Shown here piece by piece: positions 35,291 to 43,379 of a stretch of 64,000 nucleotides of DNA. The DNA is taken from positions 61,605 through 125,604 of the forward strand of contig NZ_BMRP01000008.1 in the NCBI RefSeq assembly GCF_014648695.1, read 5' to 3'. This stretch comes from Streptomyces albospinus. Lineage in GTDB: Bacteria; Actinomycetota; Actinomycetes; Streptomycetales; Streptomycetaceae. The notes below the pieces were generated by a model. It had not been told where the DNA came from. It searched no databases and saw only the letters and a list, made by a program, of their open reading frames with translations. Each line of letters opens with the position of its first letter. Position 1 is the stretch's first letter. Position numbers and translations under genes: made by a program.

Positions 35291-35695
35291 TCAGCCTGTC
35301 CGTCCGCCGGTCGTATCCACCGGGATGGTGGGCGCCGCTTCCGGTGTGGGCACCGACCGCCAACGGGCGAGCAGCGCCTCGATGATCGCGGTGTCCCCGA
35401 GGGGGATGGTCTTGCCGTCGCCGGGGGCTGCCGCTTCGCCGGAAGGCGGCGCATCCCCGTCAGAGACCTGCGAGGGCCGCGCCGCATCGCCGGTACGCGT
35501 GCGGACAGCAGCCCCTTCCGCACACGCGGCGGCGCGATCGACGGCCGCCGTCAGCGCTCGCGCCTGGGCGTCCCATGCGCGGCAGTCCCGGCAGTCCGCG
35601 AGATGGTCGTCGAGGCGGCGGGCGGTGATCCCCGGGGGCAATTCCTCGCCGTCGAGGCGGGCGGAGAGTGCCGTACGGATGCGCGAGCAGAGCAT
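35291..35695 (-). CDS. Zinc-finger anti-sigma factor (zf-HC2 type)
   Basis: A 134-residue protein. ATG at 35695 follows GGAGGA at a good distance. The N-terminal 50 residues form a ZAS-like zinc-finger: an early cysteine (MLCSRIRTALSARLDGEE) and the HxxxCxxC motif HLADCRDC. The remainder is low-complexity and has no membrane helix, so it would be a soluble anti-sigma factor. It is divergent from the ECF sigma gene 50 bases away, which it probably inhibits. Zinc or thiol state could be the signal, given the zinc ligands and the copper genes nearby. Confidence 0.75.
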   Translation of the reverse strand: MLCSRIRTALSARLDGEELPPGITARRLDDHLADCRDCRAWDAQARALTAAVDRAAACAEGAAVRTRTGDAARPSQVSDGDAPPSGEAAAPGDGKTIPLGDTAIIEALLARWRSVPTPEAAPTIPVDTTGGRTG

Positions 35696-35744
35696 GCGCC
35701 CATCCTCCATCAAGCGAAAATGCGCGGCGAGGGGCGGTCCCGCT

Positions 35745-36440
35745 GTGCGTGACGGAGCACGGAACGGTGTGCGGGACGACGAGACGGTGACGGGCTGGGC
35801 GCTGGCCGCCCGCACCGGCGACGAGCGGGCCGTCGAGCAGTTCGTGAAGGCTACGCAGCTCGATGTGCGGCGTTATGTGACGCATCTCAGCGGAGAGGCG
35901 CAGGCGGCCGACGACCTGGTGCAGGACACCTACGTACGGGCGTTGCGCAGTCTGCCGCGGTTCGAGGGCCGGTCGTCGGCGCGGACCTGGCTGCTGACGA
36001 TCGCCCGGCGGGTGGTGGCGGATCGCATCCGCTCCCATGCGGTACGGCCGCGGATGGCGGCGACCGACGACTGGCAGACCGCGGCGGAGCGGGTGCAGCC
36101 GCGCGGTGTTCCGGGGTTCGACGAGGGCATCGCGCTGGCCGAACTGCTCGCGGCGCTGACACCGCAGCGGCGGGAGGCGTTTGTGCTGACGCAGCTGCTG
36201 GGGCTTCCGTACGCGGCGGCTGCCGGGGTGATGGGCTGCCCGGTGGGGACGGTGCGGTCCAGGGTGGCCCGCGCCCGGGAGACGCTGATTGCGCTGCTGG
36301 CGGACGCCGAGGCGGGGACCGAACGGCAGGGCGCAGACGGCGGGGGCGCGCTTCGGGCGTCCTCCTCGGGGAGCCTGGCGCTCGGGAGACCGGTGCCGGC
36401 TGACCGGCAGCCGCGCGACCTCGCCGCCGCCGTGGCCTGA
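35745..36440 (+). CDS. ECF sigma factor, SigC-like
   Basis: A 231-residue sigma-70 family factor with a GTG start (35745). Region 2 is complete (AADDLVQDTYVRALRSLPRFEGRSSARTWLLTIARRVVADRIR) and region 4 follows (LTPQRREAFVLTQLLGLPYAAAAGVMGCPVGTVRSRVARAR). The stretch VEQFVKATQLDVRRYVTHLSG and the whole of regions 2 and 4 resemble M. tuberculosis SigC as I recall it. The last 45 residues are non-conserved. A zinc-finger anti-sigma gene is divergent, and the copper operon is convergent 113 bases downstream. SigC in mycobacteria has been linked to copper, so copper stress control is a reasonable inference. Confidence 0.9.
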   Translation: MRDGARNGVRDDETVTGWALAARTGDERAVEQFVKATQLDVRRYVTHLSGEAQAADDLVQDTYVRALRSLPRFEGRSSARTWLLTIARRVVADRIRSHAVRPRMAATDDWQTAAERVQPRGVPGFDEGIALAELLAALTPQRREAFVLTQLLGLPYAAAAGVMGCPVGTVRSRVARARETLIALLADAEAGTERQGADGGGALRASSSGSLALGRPVPADRQPRDLAAAVA

Positions 36441-36463
36441 CGGACCGTTTCCCGGCATCGCAA

Positions 36464-36503
36464 TGGGGTTCATGGGCGGGCGGTGGCCCGTCCATGAACC
36501 CCA
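36464..36503. terminator. Bidirectional terminator between sigma factor and copper operon
   Basis: An 18-bp stem with a single G-U wobble (TGGGGTTCATGGGCGGGC against GCCCGTCCATGAACCCCA) and a GGTG loop lies between two convergent genes. Confidence 0.88.
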
Positions 36504-36552
36504 GGCGATGGAAGCGCCTCCTGCGCCTCCCGCTCGTCCTACGCCTGCTCCT

Positions 36553-37026
36553 CTACTCCTCACCCGGGCGTACCGCGCGGGCCCGGACGGTCAGCGGGGG
36601 GCTGTCGCGGAAGTGGAAGGTGAAGGTGAGGCGGTCGCCGGGGGTGAGCGCGGGCGGCGGGCTGATCATGACGTCGAGGGTCGCGGGCGTCATGGTCAGC
36701 GTGCCGCCGGACGGGACGGTGGCCGAGGGGACCATCGCCATGGTGCGGGCGTTGCGGCCGGCGGGGACGTCGCGGCTGAGCATGGTCCGGTGACCCGCCG
36801 GGCCGGTGACCGAGGTCAGGACGTCGTCCGCGGCGCCGGTGTTGCGGATCGTGAAGAACGCGGCGGTGGCGTCGTTGCCGGAGGGGATCAGCACGCGCCC
36901 CTCGGCGGCGGTCAGCCGGGCGGGCGTGCCTGCGTTGCCGGTCGCGGCCCAGGCCGTGAGCGTGCCGAGGGTCGCCAGGCAGGTGAGGAGCGGCACGGCC
37001 ACCGCCGCGAGGCGCGGGCGGTTCAT
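36553..37026 (-). CDS. PCuAC-like periplasmic copper chaperone (variant)
   Basis: A 157-residue exported protein: signal peptide PRLAAVAVPLLTCLATLGTLTAWA, then a beta-barrel domain with the PCuAC order of strands (TAAFFTIRNTGAADDVLTSVTG, VPSGGTLTM, LTPGDRLTFTFHF). The canonical family binds Cu(I) through a His/Met set ending in HxM. Here the corresponding positions read GHRTM, ARTMAM and DVM, so one histidine is replaced and the site may be Met-dominated. The ATG at 37026 overlaps the ATPase stop, which makes it the last gene of the copper operon. It probably accepts or delivers copper outside the membrane. Confidence 0.82.
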   Translation of the reverse strand: MNRPRLAAVAVPLLTCLATLGTLTAWAATGNAGTPARLTAAEGRVLIPSGNDATAAFFTIRNTGAADDVLTSVTGPAGHRTMLSRDVPAGRNARTMAMVPSATVPSGGTLTMTPATLDVMISPPPALTPGDRLTFTFHFRDSPPLTVRARAVRPGEE

Positions 37027-39440
37027 GAGGTCTCCCAAGTGGAATTGCTGCGAGCCGCGTTGGCGCGACGCGGGGACCGGGTGGCACCCGGGGGCTGCCA
37101 GGCGCGCAGTCGCAGGCTGTTGCCGACGACGAGAAGGGAGCTGGCGGACATGGCGGCTGCCGCGAGCATCGGGTTGAGCAGACCGACCGCGGCGAGCGGC
37201 ACGGTGACGAGGTTGTAGCCGAAGGCCCAGAGCAGGTTGCTGCGGATGGTGCCGAGCGTACGGCGGGCGAGGCGTACGGCATCGGCGACGGCCTGGAGGT
37301 CCTCGCGTACGAGGGTCACATCCGCGGCGCCGATCGCCGCGTCGGTGCCGCTGCCCATGGCGATGCCGAGGTCGGCGAGCGCAAGGGCCGCCGCGTCGTT
37401 GACGCCGTCGCCGACCACGGCGACCCGGCCGCCCTGCTCCTTGAGGGTGGTGACCAGCGCGGCCTTGTCCTGGGGGCGGGCCCGGGCGTGGATCTCGGTG
37501 ATGGCGAGCTGTCCGGCGACCGCGCGGGCGGTTGCTTCGCGGTCTCCGGTGGCCAGGACGGGCCGCAGGCCGAGACGGCGCAGATGGTCGACCGCGCGGT
37601 ATCCGTCGGGGCGCAGGGTGTCGCCGACGGCGATGACCGCTTCCGGGACCCCGTCGACCGTGACGAGGACCGCGGTGCGGCCGGCGGATTCGGCCTCCCG
37701 TACCGCGTCGGCCAGCGGAGCCGGGAGGTCGGCCGGCTCGTCCGGCGGCCGGGCGACCGTCACGTCGTGCCCGTCCGTCGTACCGCGTACCCCGAAGCCC
37801 GGTGTGGCGGTGAAGTCACCTACGGAGCCGACCGGTTGGAGGGGTCGGGCTGCTGTCCGGTCGTGGGCGTACGCGGTGATGGCGCGCGCCACAGGGTGCT
37901 CGGAACCCTGCTCGACGGTGGCGGCGAGCCGCAGTGCGTCGTCCGGAGCGAGGCCGCCCGCACGCGGCGTCAGGGCGCCGACCGTCATCCGCCCCGTGGT
38001 GAGGGTGCCGGTCTTGTCGAGGACGACGGTGTCGATGCGGCGCAGCCGTTCCAGGGCGCGCGGCCCACTGACCAGGATTCCGAGCTGGGCGCCGCGTCCG
38101 GTGGCGGCCAGCAGCGCGGTGGGGGTGGCCAGGCCCAGTGCGCACGGGCAGGCGACGACGAGTACGGCAACCGCCGCCGTGACGGCCGCCTGCGGAGCGG
38201 CCCCGGCGCCGAGCCAGAAGCCCAGGACGGTGACCGAGACGGTCAGTACGGCGGGCACGAACACCGCGGCCACCGCGTCGGCGAGGCGCTGCGCCTGGGT
38301 CTTGCCGGTCTGGGCGTCCTCAACGAGCCTGGTGATCCTCGCGAGTTGGGTATCACCGCCCACGGCGTCCGCCCGGATCTCCAGCAGACCGCCGGAGTTG
38401 ACCGCTCCACCGACCACCGGCGAGCCCGGCCCGACCTCGACCGGATGGCTCTCACCGCTGATCATCGAGAGATCCAGCGCCGAGCCGCCGCCGACGACGG
38501 TGCCGTCCGTGGCGACCCGCTCCCCCGGCCGTACCAGGAACCGGTCCCCGACCCGCAGCCGATCGGCAGGGATACGGCGCTCGCTGCCGTCCTCGCCTCG
38601 TACGGCCACCTCCTTCGCGGCGAGTTCGGCGAGCGAACGGAGCGCGGCGCCGGTGCCCCGCCGGGCCCTGGCCTCCATCCGGCGCCCGGCCAGGACGAAC
38701 AGCGGTACGCCGACGGCCGCTTCGAGATACAGGTGCGCGGTCCCGTCACCGGCCGTGGGCAGCAGGCTGAACGGCATCGTCATACCGGGCGTACCGGCTC
38801 CGCCGAGGAACAGCGCGTAGCTGGACCACGTGAACGACGCGGCGACGCCGAGGGAGACCAGGGTGTCCATGGTCGCGGCGCCGTGCCGCAGACCACGCAG
38901 TGCACGGACGTGGAAGGGGGCGGCACCCCATACGGCGACCGGTGCGGCGAGCATGAAGCACAGCCACTGCCAGTTGCGGAACTGCCAGCCCGGCACCATC
39001 GACAGCACCAGTACCGGCACGGACAACAGGGCCGTCAGCAGCAGCCGCTGCCGCTCGGCGCGTGAGCCGTCGCCGTGGCCGTCGGCGTCTTCGGCGGGCC
39101 GCTGGTGGGTCCGGTGGGTTTCGTCGGGCTCCGGTGCGGCGGGCTCGGGAAGCTGCGCCGTGAACCCGGCGGCCTCCACGGTGGCGACGAGTTCGCCGAC
39201 GGAGACCGCCGCGGGGTGGCTGATCCGTGCCCGCCCGGTCGCCAGATTCACCGACGCGCTCACGCCCTCCATCCGCCCGAGCTTCTTCTCGACCCGCCCG
39301 ACACAAGCGGCACAGGTCATACCGCCGATGGCGAGGGTGGAGGTGGTGAGTTCGGCGCCGCTGATGGCTGGTCGGGGGTCGGTGGTGGCGAGTGGGGGTG
39401 GGGTGGGCGCGGTCCGGCGGGGGCGCGGGTGAGGTGTCAT
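37023..39440 (-). CDS. copA: Copper-translocating P1B-type ATPase
   Basis: An 805-residue heavy-metal ATPase that pumps Cu(I) out of the cytoplasm. Domains in order: N-terminal HMA domain with GMTCAAC (Cys43 and Cys46), eight membrane helices, the actuator loop SGESHPVEVGPGSPV, the membrane metal site CPC at Cys431/Cys433 (VVACPCALGLATP), the phosphorylated Asp475 in DKTGTLT, the HP motif in SEHPVARAI, and the hinge GDGVNDAAAL. The CPC plus HMA pattern defines the Cu(I) class. It overlaps both neighbours by ATGA, so the three genes are one operon. No CsoR-type operator was recognised upstream. Confidence 0.96.
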   Translation of the reverse strand: MTPHPRPRRTAPTPPPLATTDPRPAISGAELTTSTLAIGGMTCAACVGRVEKKLGRMEGVSASVNLATGRARISHPAAVSVGELVATVEAAGFTAQLPEPAAPEPDETHRTHQRPAEDADGHGDGSRAERQRLLLTALLSVPVLVLSMVPGWQFRNWQWLCFMLAAPVAVWGAAPFHVRALRGLRHGAATMDTLVSLGVAASFTWSSYALFLGGAGTPGMTMPFSLLPTAGDGTAHLYLEAAVGVPLFVLAGRRMEARARRGTGAALRSLAELAAKEVAVRGEDGSERRIPADRLRVGDRFLVRPGERVATDGTVVGGGSALDLSMISGESHPVEVGPGSPVVGGAVNSGGLLEIRADAVGGDTQLARITRLVEDAQTGKTQAQRLADAVAAVFVPAVLTVSVTVLGFWLGAGAAPQAAVTAAVAVLVVACPCALGLATPTALLAATGRGAQLGILVSGPRALERLRRIDTVVLDKTGTLTTGRMTVGALTPRAGGLAPDDALRLAATVEQGSEHPVARAITAYAHDRTAARPLQPVGSVGDFTATPGFGVRGTTDGHDVTVARPPDEPADLPAPLADAVREAESAGRTAVLVTVDGVPEAVIAVGDTLRPDGYRAVDHLRRLGLRPVLATGDREATARAVAGQLAITEIHARARPQDKAALVTTLKEQGGRVAVVGDGVNDAAALALADLGIAMGSGTDAAIGAADVTLVREDLQAVADAVRLARRTLGTIRSNLLWAFGYNLVTVPLAAVGLLNPMLAAAAMSASSLLVVGNSLRLRAWQPPGATRSPRRANAARSNSTWETS

Positions 39441-39769
39441 CGGACGTCTCCCGCGCTCACCGGGCCGAGGGTCGGGGCTCCCATGGAACCCATGCCGGGC
39501 ATGCCTCCCATCCCTCCGTCGCCGGTGGGTTCGGTGGTGCCGGTGCGGGGGCGGTCGGCGGGGTGCAGGCCCGGCGCCACGGGGCCGACGACGGTTCCCG
39601 CCGCGTACGAGAGGGCGAACAACAGCGCCAGAAGAGCGAGAAAACCGATGACCGGCCGGGCGGGCAGGAACCGTGAGAGGGACTGCGCACGTGCCGATGT
39701 CCTGGCGGCGGAGGAGGACGTCCGCCGCTCGCGATGGGGTGGCGCGGGGGGCGCCGCGGGGGTGGTCAT
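39437..39769 (-). CDS. Single-pass membrane protein with Met-rich tail, first gene of copper operon
   Basis: A 110-residue protein: a polar Arg/Ser/Ala-rich N-terminus (residues 1-36), one membrane helix (VIGFLALLALLFALSYAAGTVVG), and an outer tail with MGGMPGMGSMG near residues 86-96. The Met motif parallels that in the gene at 34183 and would bind Cu(I) outside the membrane. Its stop overlaps the copA start (ATGA), so stoichiometric co-expression is expected. It may hand copper between CopA and the PCuAC-like protein. This is inference from context. Confidence 0.82.
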   Translation of the reverse strand: MTTPAAPPAPPHRERRTSSSAARTSARAQSLSRFLPARPVIGFLALLALLFALSYAAGTVVGPVAPGLHPADRPRTGTTEPTGDGGMGGMPGMGSMGAPTLGPVSAGDVR

Positions 39770-40082
39770 CGCGTCATCGTGGCAGGTGGGAGTGGGGGTG
39801 CGCGGACGATTGGCGGGTGTTGAGTACGTGAGGTTTGTCCTGTGCTCGAAGCGGAACTCACGGCTTTCGCGGGACGACTAACTGGGTTTGATCGCGGTGC
39901 TGTTCGGGCTCCGCGGACCTCGTCGGCCACCTGAGCCGGCCGGGCCCTCTCCCACCACCGCACCGATTCCTCGATCAGGGGAGATTTCCCGGTTCGGCGG
40001 GAACTCGCTCCGCCTTTCAACCGACCTCTCCATCGCCGGGCCGTCCCGGCCCGGTGCGAGGAGGAGCACAAGCCGACGGCCG

Positions 40083-40106
40083 AGAGACCAAGAGACCGAG
40101 AGACCG
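40083..40106. repeat. Three tandem 8-bp units (AGAGACCA/G)
   Basis: AGAGACCA, AGAGACCG and AGAGACCG follow one another without gaps, about 175 bases upstream of the P450 start codon. It could be polymerase slippage or a binding-site array. Confidence 0.6.
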
Positions 40107-40152
40107 AAACCTCCACCGACCTGGAGACCAGAGGGTCAGCCGACCGGCACAT

Positions 40153-40200
40153 CGAGACGTCGACAGGCCGAGACATCGACAGGTAGCGAGGTCGACAGGT
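40153..40200. repeat. Three tandem imperfect 16-bp repeats upstream of the P450
   Basis: Units are CGAGACGTCGACAGGC, CGAGACATCGACAGGT and AGCGAGGTCGACAGGT. All share TCGACAGG at the same phase. They end 77 bases before the P450 start, a position suited to a cooperatively bound regulator. Confidence 0.65.
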
Positions 40201-40277
40201 CGAACGCGCCACGCGGCCGTCGGCACGGCCGTGCCCGGACAACCGCTGTCCCCAGCCCGCCCCGAAGGAGAACCCCC

Positions 40278-41623
40278 ATGCCCACACCGGACCGCTCGGC
40301 TCAACCGCCCGGCCCCATAGACCCCTACGGTGCCGCCTACAAACGCGACCCATATCCCCTCTACACCGAGTTGCGGGCGCGCGGGCCGGTGCACCGCGTG
40401 CGGTTCCCCAGGGGGTGTGCGCCTGGCTGGTGACGGGCTACGACCCGGCGCAGCAGGCACTGACCGATCCCCGCCTGGGGAAGCACCACTCACGTGGTAA
40501 CGCGGCATGGCGGGCCCGTGCCTCGATCATGCCGGAGCCTCAGCACTCCCAGCTCCAAGTGCATCTGCTCCACCAGGACCCGCCCCGGCACACCGCGATG
40601 CGCCGGATGATCACCGACGCCTTCGCCCCGCAGCGCGTCGAGGAGCTGCGTCCCCGCTTCCAGGAGATCGCCGACGCGCTGCTGGACCGGCTCCCCGACG
40701 CCGGCCGGGCCGATCTCGTCGAAGCCTTCGCCGCGCACTTCCCGTTCCGGGTGCTGGCCGAAGTCATCGGGCTGCCCGGGGAGTTCGTGGCGCGGTTCGA
40801 CCGGGACTGGGGGAAGGTCGTACAGCCGGTAGGGCCCGAGGACCCCGGCCGCCCTGCCTACGAAGCGCGGCTGCGCGGGCTCCAGCAGTACATCGCCGAC
40901 CTGGTCGTCCACAAGCGACGCGAACCCGGCGAGGACCTGCTGTCCCGTCTGGTCGCGGCCCGCGACAGCGGCGAACTCGGGCCGGAGGAGCTGGACTCGA
41001 TGATCTTCCAGCTGCTGGTCGCGGGGCAGGAACCGGTCACCAACCAGATCACCACCGCCCTGGTCACTCTGCTGCGCCACCCCGGCCATCTCGCCGCGCT
41101 CGCCGCCCGCCCCGAACTGCTGCCCCGCGCGGTCGAGGAACTGCTGCGACACGACGCCGCCTTCGAGCTGACGACCTGGCGGTTCTTCGCCGAGGACAGC
41201 GAGCTGCACGGGACCCGGATCCCGGCGGGCGACTCCGTGATCGTCTCGCTCTGCGCGGCCAACCGCGACGACCGCCGCTTCACCGACGCCGACACGCTCG
41301 ACTTCGACCGCTCCCCCAACCCCCATCTCGCCTTCGGGCACGGCATCCACTTCTGCCCCGGTGCCGCCCTCGCCCGCGCGGAGCTCCAGATCGCGCTGGG
41401 GTCCCTCGTCAGACGGCTGCCCGACCTCCGCCTGGCCGTCCCGGAGTCCGAACTCCACTGGATACCGGCGGTGTTGGCGCGTGGCGTCGACCACCTTCCG
41501 GTCGCGTACGGTGGCGGCGAGGACGGTACCGGCGCGACGGGCCGCCACGGAGCGGAGCCCCTCCCCGCCGGGCAGCCCGCCACGGGCTGCCCCCTGCACC
41601 GGGCGGACAGCGCCGCATGCTGA
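40278..41623 (+). CDS. Cytochrome P450 with an N-terminal one-base frameshift
   Basis: ATG at 40278 has AAGGAG upstream and starts a normal P450 N-terminus (PIDPYGAAYKRDPYPLYTELRARGPVHRVRFP). At the C-run 40406-40409 the frame is lost by one base, and the rest continues from 40410 (GVCAWLVTGYDPAQQAL) to the stop at 41623. Adding one C restores about 448 residues. Motifs are ExxR (EELLR) and haem loop FGHGIHFCPG. The I-helix reads AGQEPVTNQ instead of the usual AGxDTT/AGxETT. An unusual 30-residue tail ends in CPLHRADSAAC. The stop overlaps the isonitrile synthase start by 7 bases. It is either a recent mutation, a sequencing error, or translated from GTG 40415 without its first 46 residues. 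Confidence 0.85.
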
Positions 41624-42675
41624 CCCCACTCACCGAGCCGCACCCCGCATCTGCCGGCGGCGTCGCCCACGGCACCCGCCACGCCGGCGACGCCGGCCGC
41701 GCGACCCGTGCCACCTGCGAGGCGGTCCTCCGCATCCTCCTGCCGTACCGCCGCGCGCTGGAGGCCCCGTACGGCCGCCGCAGCCCCCAGGGGGAAGCTG
41801 TCCGCGACGACGTCGCCGAGGCGTTTCCCGCCCAGCTGCGGCAGCTCGCGCCCTGGGTCGCGGCGGGTGAGCCGATCCGCTTCACCCTGCCGGGCTTCCC
41901 CTGCAAGTCGCCGAATCCCGCCAAGGTGCTCGGCCCCCTCCCCGACGAGGGCGAACGCCTCGCGCTGCGCTTCCTCGACCGGCTGTGCGCCCGTGTCGAG
42001 GCCGTCCATCCGCCCGGTGCGCGGGTCGTCATCTGCTCGGACGGGCATGTCTTCAGCGACCTCATCCGCGTTCCCGACGCGGACATCGACGCGTACGGGG
42101 ACGGGCTGCGCGCGATGATCCACGACGAGGGTCTGGCGGCTCGTCTCACGGTGTTCGATCTGCGCGCGGCGTACGGGGATCTGTCGTACGACGAGAAGCG
42201 GGCCCGGGTCCAGGAAGCCCATGCGCCGACGACGGCGTCGCTACGGGCCGAGACGCGGAGCGACGAGGCGACCCGGCGGCTGTACCAGGGCATCACGCGG
42301 TTCCTCTTCGAGGACACGGATCTCGCGTCGTACCCCGGCACCCGCTCGGCGCTGCAACGCGACTGCCGGGCCCGCGCGTACGGCGTCATCCGGCGCAGCC
42401 GCGCATGGGGCGGGCTGATCGACGCGTACCACCCGGGGGCGGTCCGGCTGTCCATCCATCCGCAGCCGCGCGGCTCGGCCAAGTTCGGCATCAGGTTGCT
42501 CGAAGCGCCGGATGTCTGGATGACGCCCTGGCATGCGTGTGTGCTGGAACACCCGGACGGGCGGGCGGAGTTGCTGCGGAGGGCGGAAGCCGAGGCGCGC
42601 GGTCGCCTGGTGGTGCGAGAGGGACGACCGAGCCACTTCACGGCGACGCCGGGGCGGGCCGCGGGGACGGGCTGA
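41617..42675 (+). CDS. Isonitrile (isocyanide) synthase, PvcA/DIT1 family
   Basis: A 352-residue enzyme of the family that turns the amino group of L-tyrosine or L-tryptophan into an isonitrile using ribulose-5-phosphate as carbon source. Characteristic segments are FTLPGFPCKSPNPAKVLGPLPDEGE (residues about 88-112), ALRFLDRLC, PGARVVICSDGHVFSDLIRVPD, then RSRAWGGLIDAYHPGAVRLSIHPQ and MTPWHACVLE. The start overlaps the P450 stop, so the two form one functional unit. The same pairing is known in yeast DIT1/DIT2, where a P450 acts on the DIT1 product. The product may be a dityrosine-like or oxidised isonitrile. No 2-oxoglutarate oxygenase (PvcB type) is present. Confidence 0.93.
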   Translation: MLTPLTEPHPASAGGVAHGTRHAGDAGRATRATCEAVLRILLPYRRALEAPYGRRSPQGEAVRDDVAEAFPAQLRQLAPWVAAGEPIRFTLPGFPCKSPNPAKVLGPLPDEGERLALRFLDRLCARVEAVHPPGARVVICSDGHVFSDLIRVPDADIDAYGDGLRAMIHDEGLAARLTVFDLRAAYGDLSYDEKRARVQEAHAPTTASLRAETRSDEATRRLYQGITRFLFEDTDLASYPGTRSALQRDCRARAYGVIRRSRAWGGLIDAYHPGAVRLSIHPQPRGSAKFGIRLLEAPDVWMTPWHACVLEHPDGRAELLRRAEAEARGRLVVREGRPSHFTATPGRAAGTG

Positions 42676-42719
42676 GTCCCGGAGCCGCCCCGGCCGCTGC
42701 CGTCCGAGCCGTACCGCGT

Positions 42720-43272
42720 CACGGCTCGGGCGCGGTCCGCAGTCGCCGAACACATTGCGTGCGCCGGCCTGGGTGAGCACGGCGTTGGCGACCTGAAGGA
42801 AGACGTGCCGGATGCCGGCCGCCTTGAACTCGTCTTCGGTCGGCGCGTCGCCCGCCCCGCCCCTCATGCTCATCGAGGCGAACGTGTCGGTGGAGAGGTC
42901 CGCGCCCGAGCCGAGCAGTTTCTCCTTGGGGATGACGGTCTTCCCGAGGACCGGGACGCGCTGCGCCCGGGCGCCGAGGTCGCCCTTCCAGGTGCCCTTG
43001 CCGGGTGGGAATCCGGTCCCGATGCCCCGGTCGCCCGCGCCCAGCCGCAGCAGCATCTCCAGGGCGGCGGCATTGCTCGTCACGATCTTGCGCGGCGGGG
43101 CGGTGAACGTGGTCTCGGCGCCCTTGCAGTCGGCGACCTTCACCGGGAAACCGGAGCCGCCGCTCCCGGAGGCGTCGCTCTCGGTTCCCGTACTGCCGGC
43201 ACCGCCGCCACCGCACGCGGTGGCGGTCAGCGCGACCACCCTCGCGATACCGCACAACTTCCCAGGGCGCAT
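42720..43272 (-). pseudogene. Truncated metal-chelate ABC-binding lipoprotein
   Basis: An ATG at 43272 after GGGGAG starts a lipoprotein signal (ALTATACGGGG). The first half of an FepB/BtuF-type substrate-binding protein follows (PVKVADCKGAETTFTAPPRKIVTSNAAALEMLLRLGAGDRGIGTG). A short out-of-context piece of the second half (VANAVLTQAGARNVFG) is joined after a deletion, and the C-terminus is lost, with the frame running on antisense into the isonitrile synthase gene. No permease or ATPase genes remain. The relic shows that a siderophore- or metallophore-type uptake gene once lay beside the isonitrile locus. Confidence 0.78.
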
Positions 43273-43379
43273 GGGCCGTCTCCCCTACCTGCAACGCACC
43301 GGCCGGTCGGCCGGCCGCGGGGTCACGCTCGTGACCCGGCACAGGTGGTCGGACGGATCACGCGTCCGGTTCCCGGCCC

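Larger units (their letters stand above)
39770..40277. other. Noncoding region between copper operon and P450/isonitrile operon
   Basis: About 500 bases between divergent operons. The promoters for both must lie here. I found no supported ORF and no CsoR palindrome. The P450-proximal part carries tandem short repeats, listed separately. Confidence 0.4.

Noticed and set aside
34412..35752. 446-codon frame over the Met-rich membrane gene and anti-sigma gene
   Set aside because: It overlaps two better-supported genes, and its sequence is low-complexity Arg/Pro/Ser typical of an off-frame translation.
40153..40200. Replication iterons or CRISPR repeats
   Set aside because: Three 16-bp units without spacers are too few and are located in a promoter region; no replication gene is near.
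39770..40277. CsoR operator for the copper operon
   Set aside because: I looked for a GTACCC/TACCCC-type palindrome upstream of 39769 and found none.
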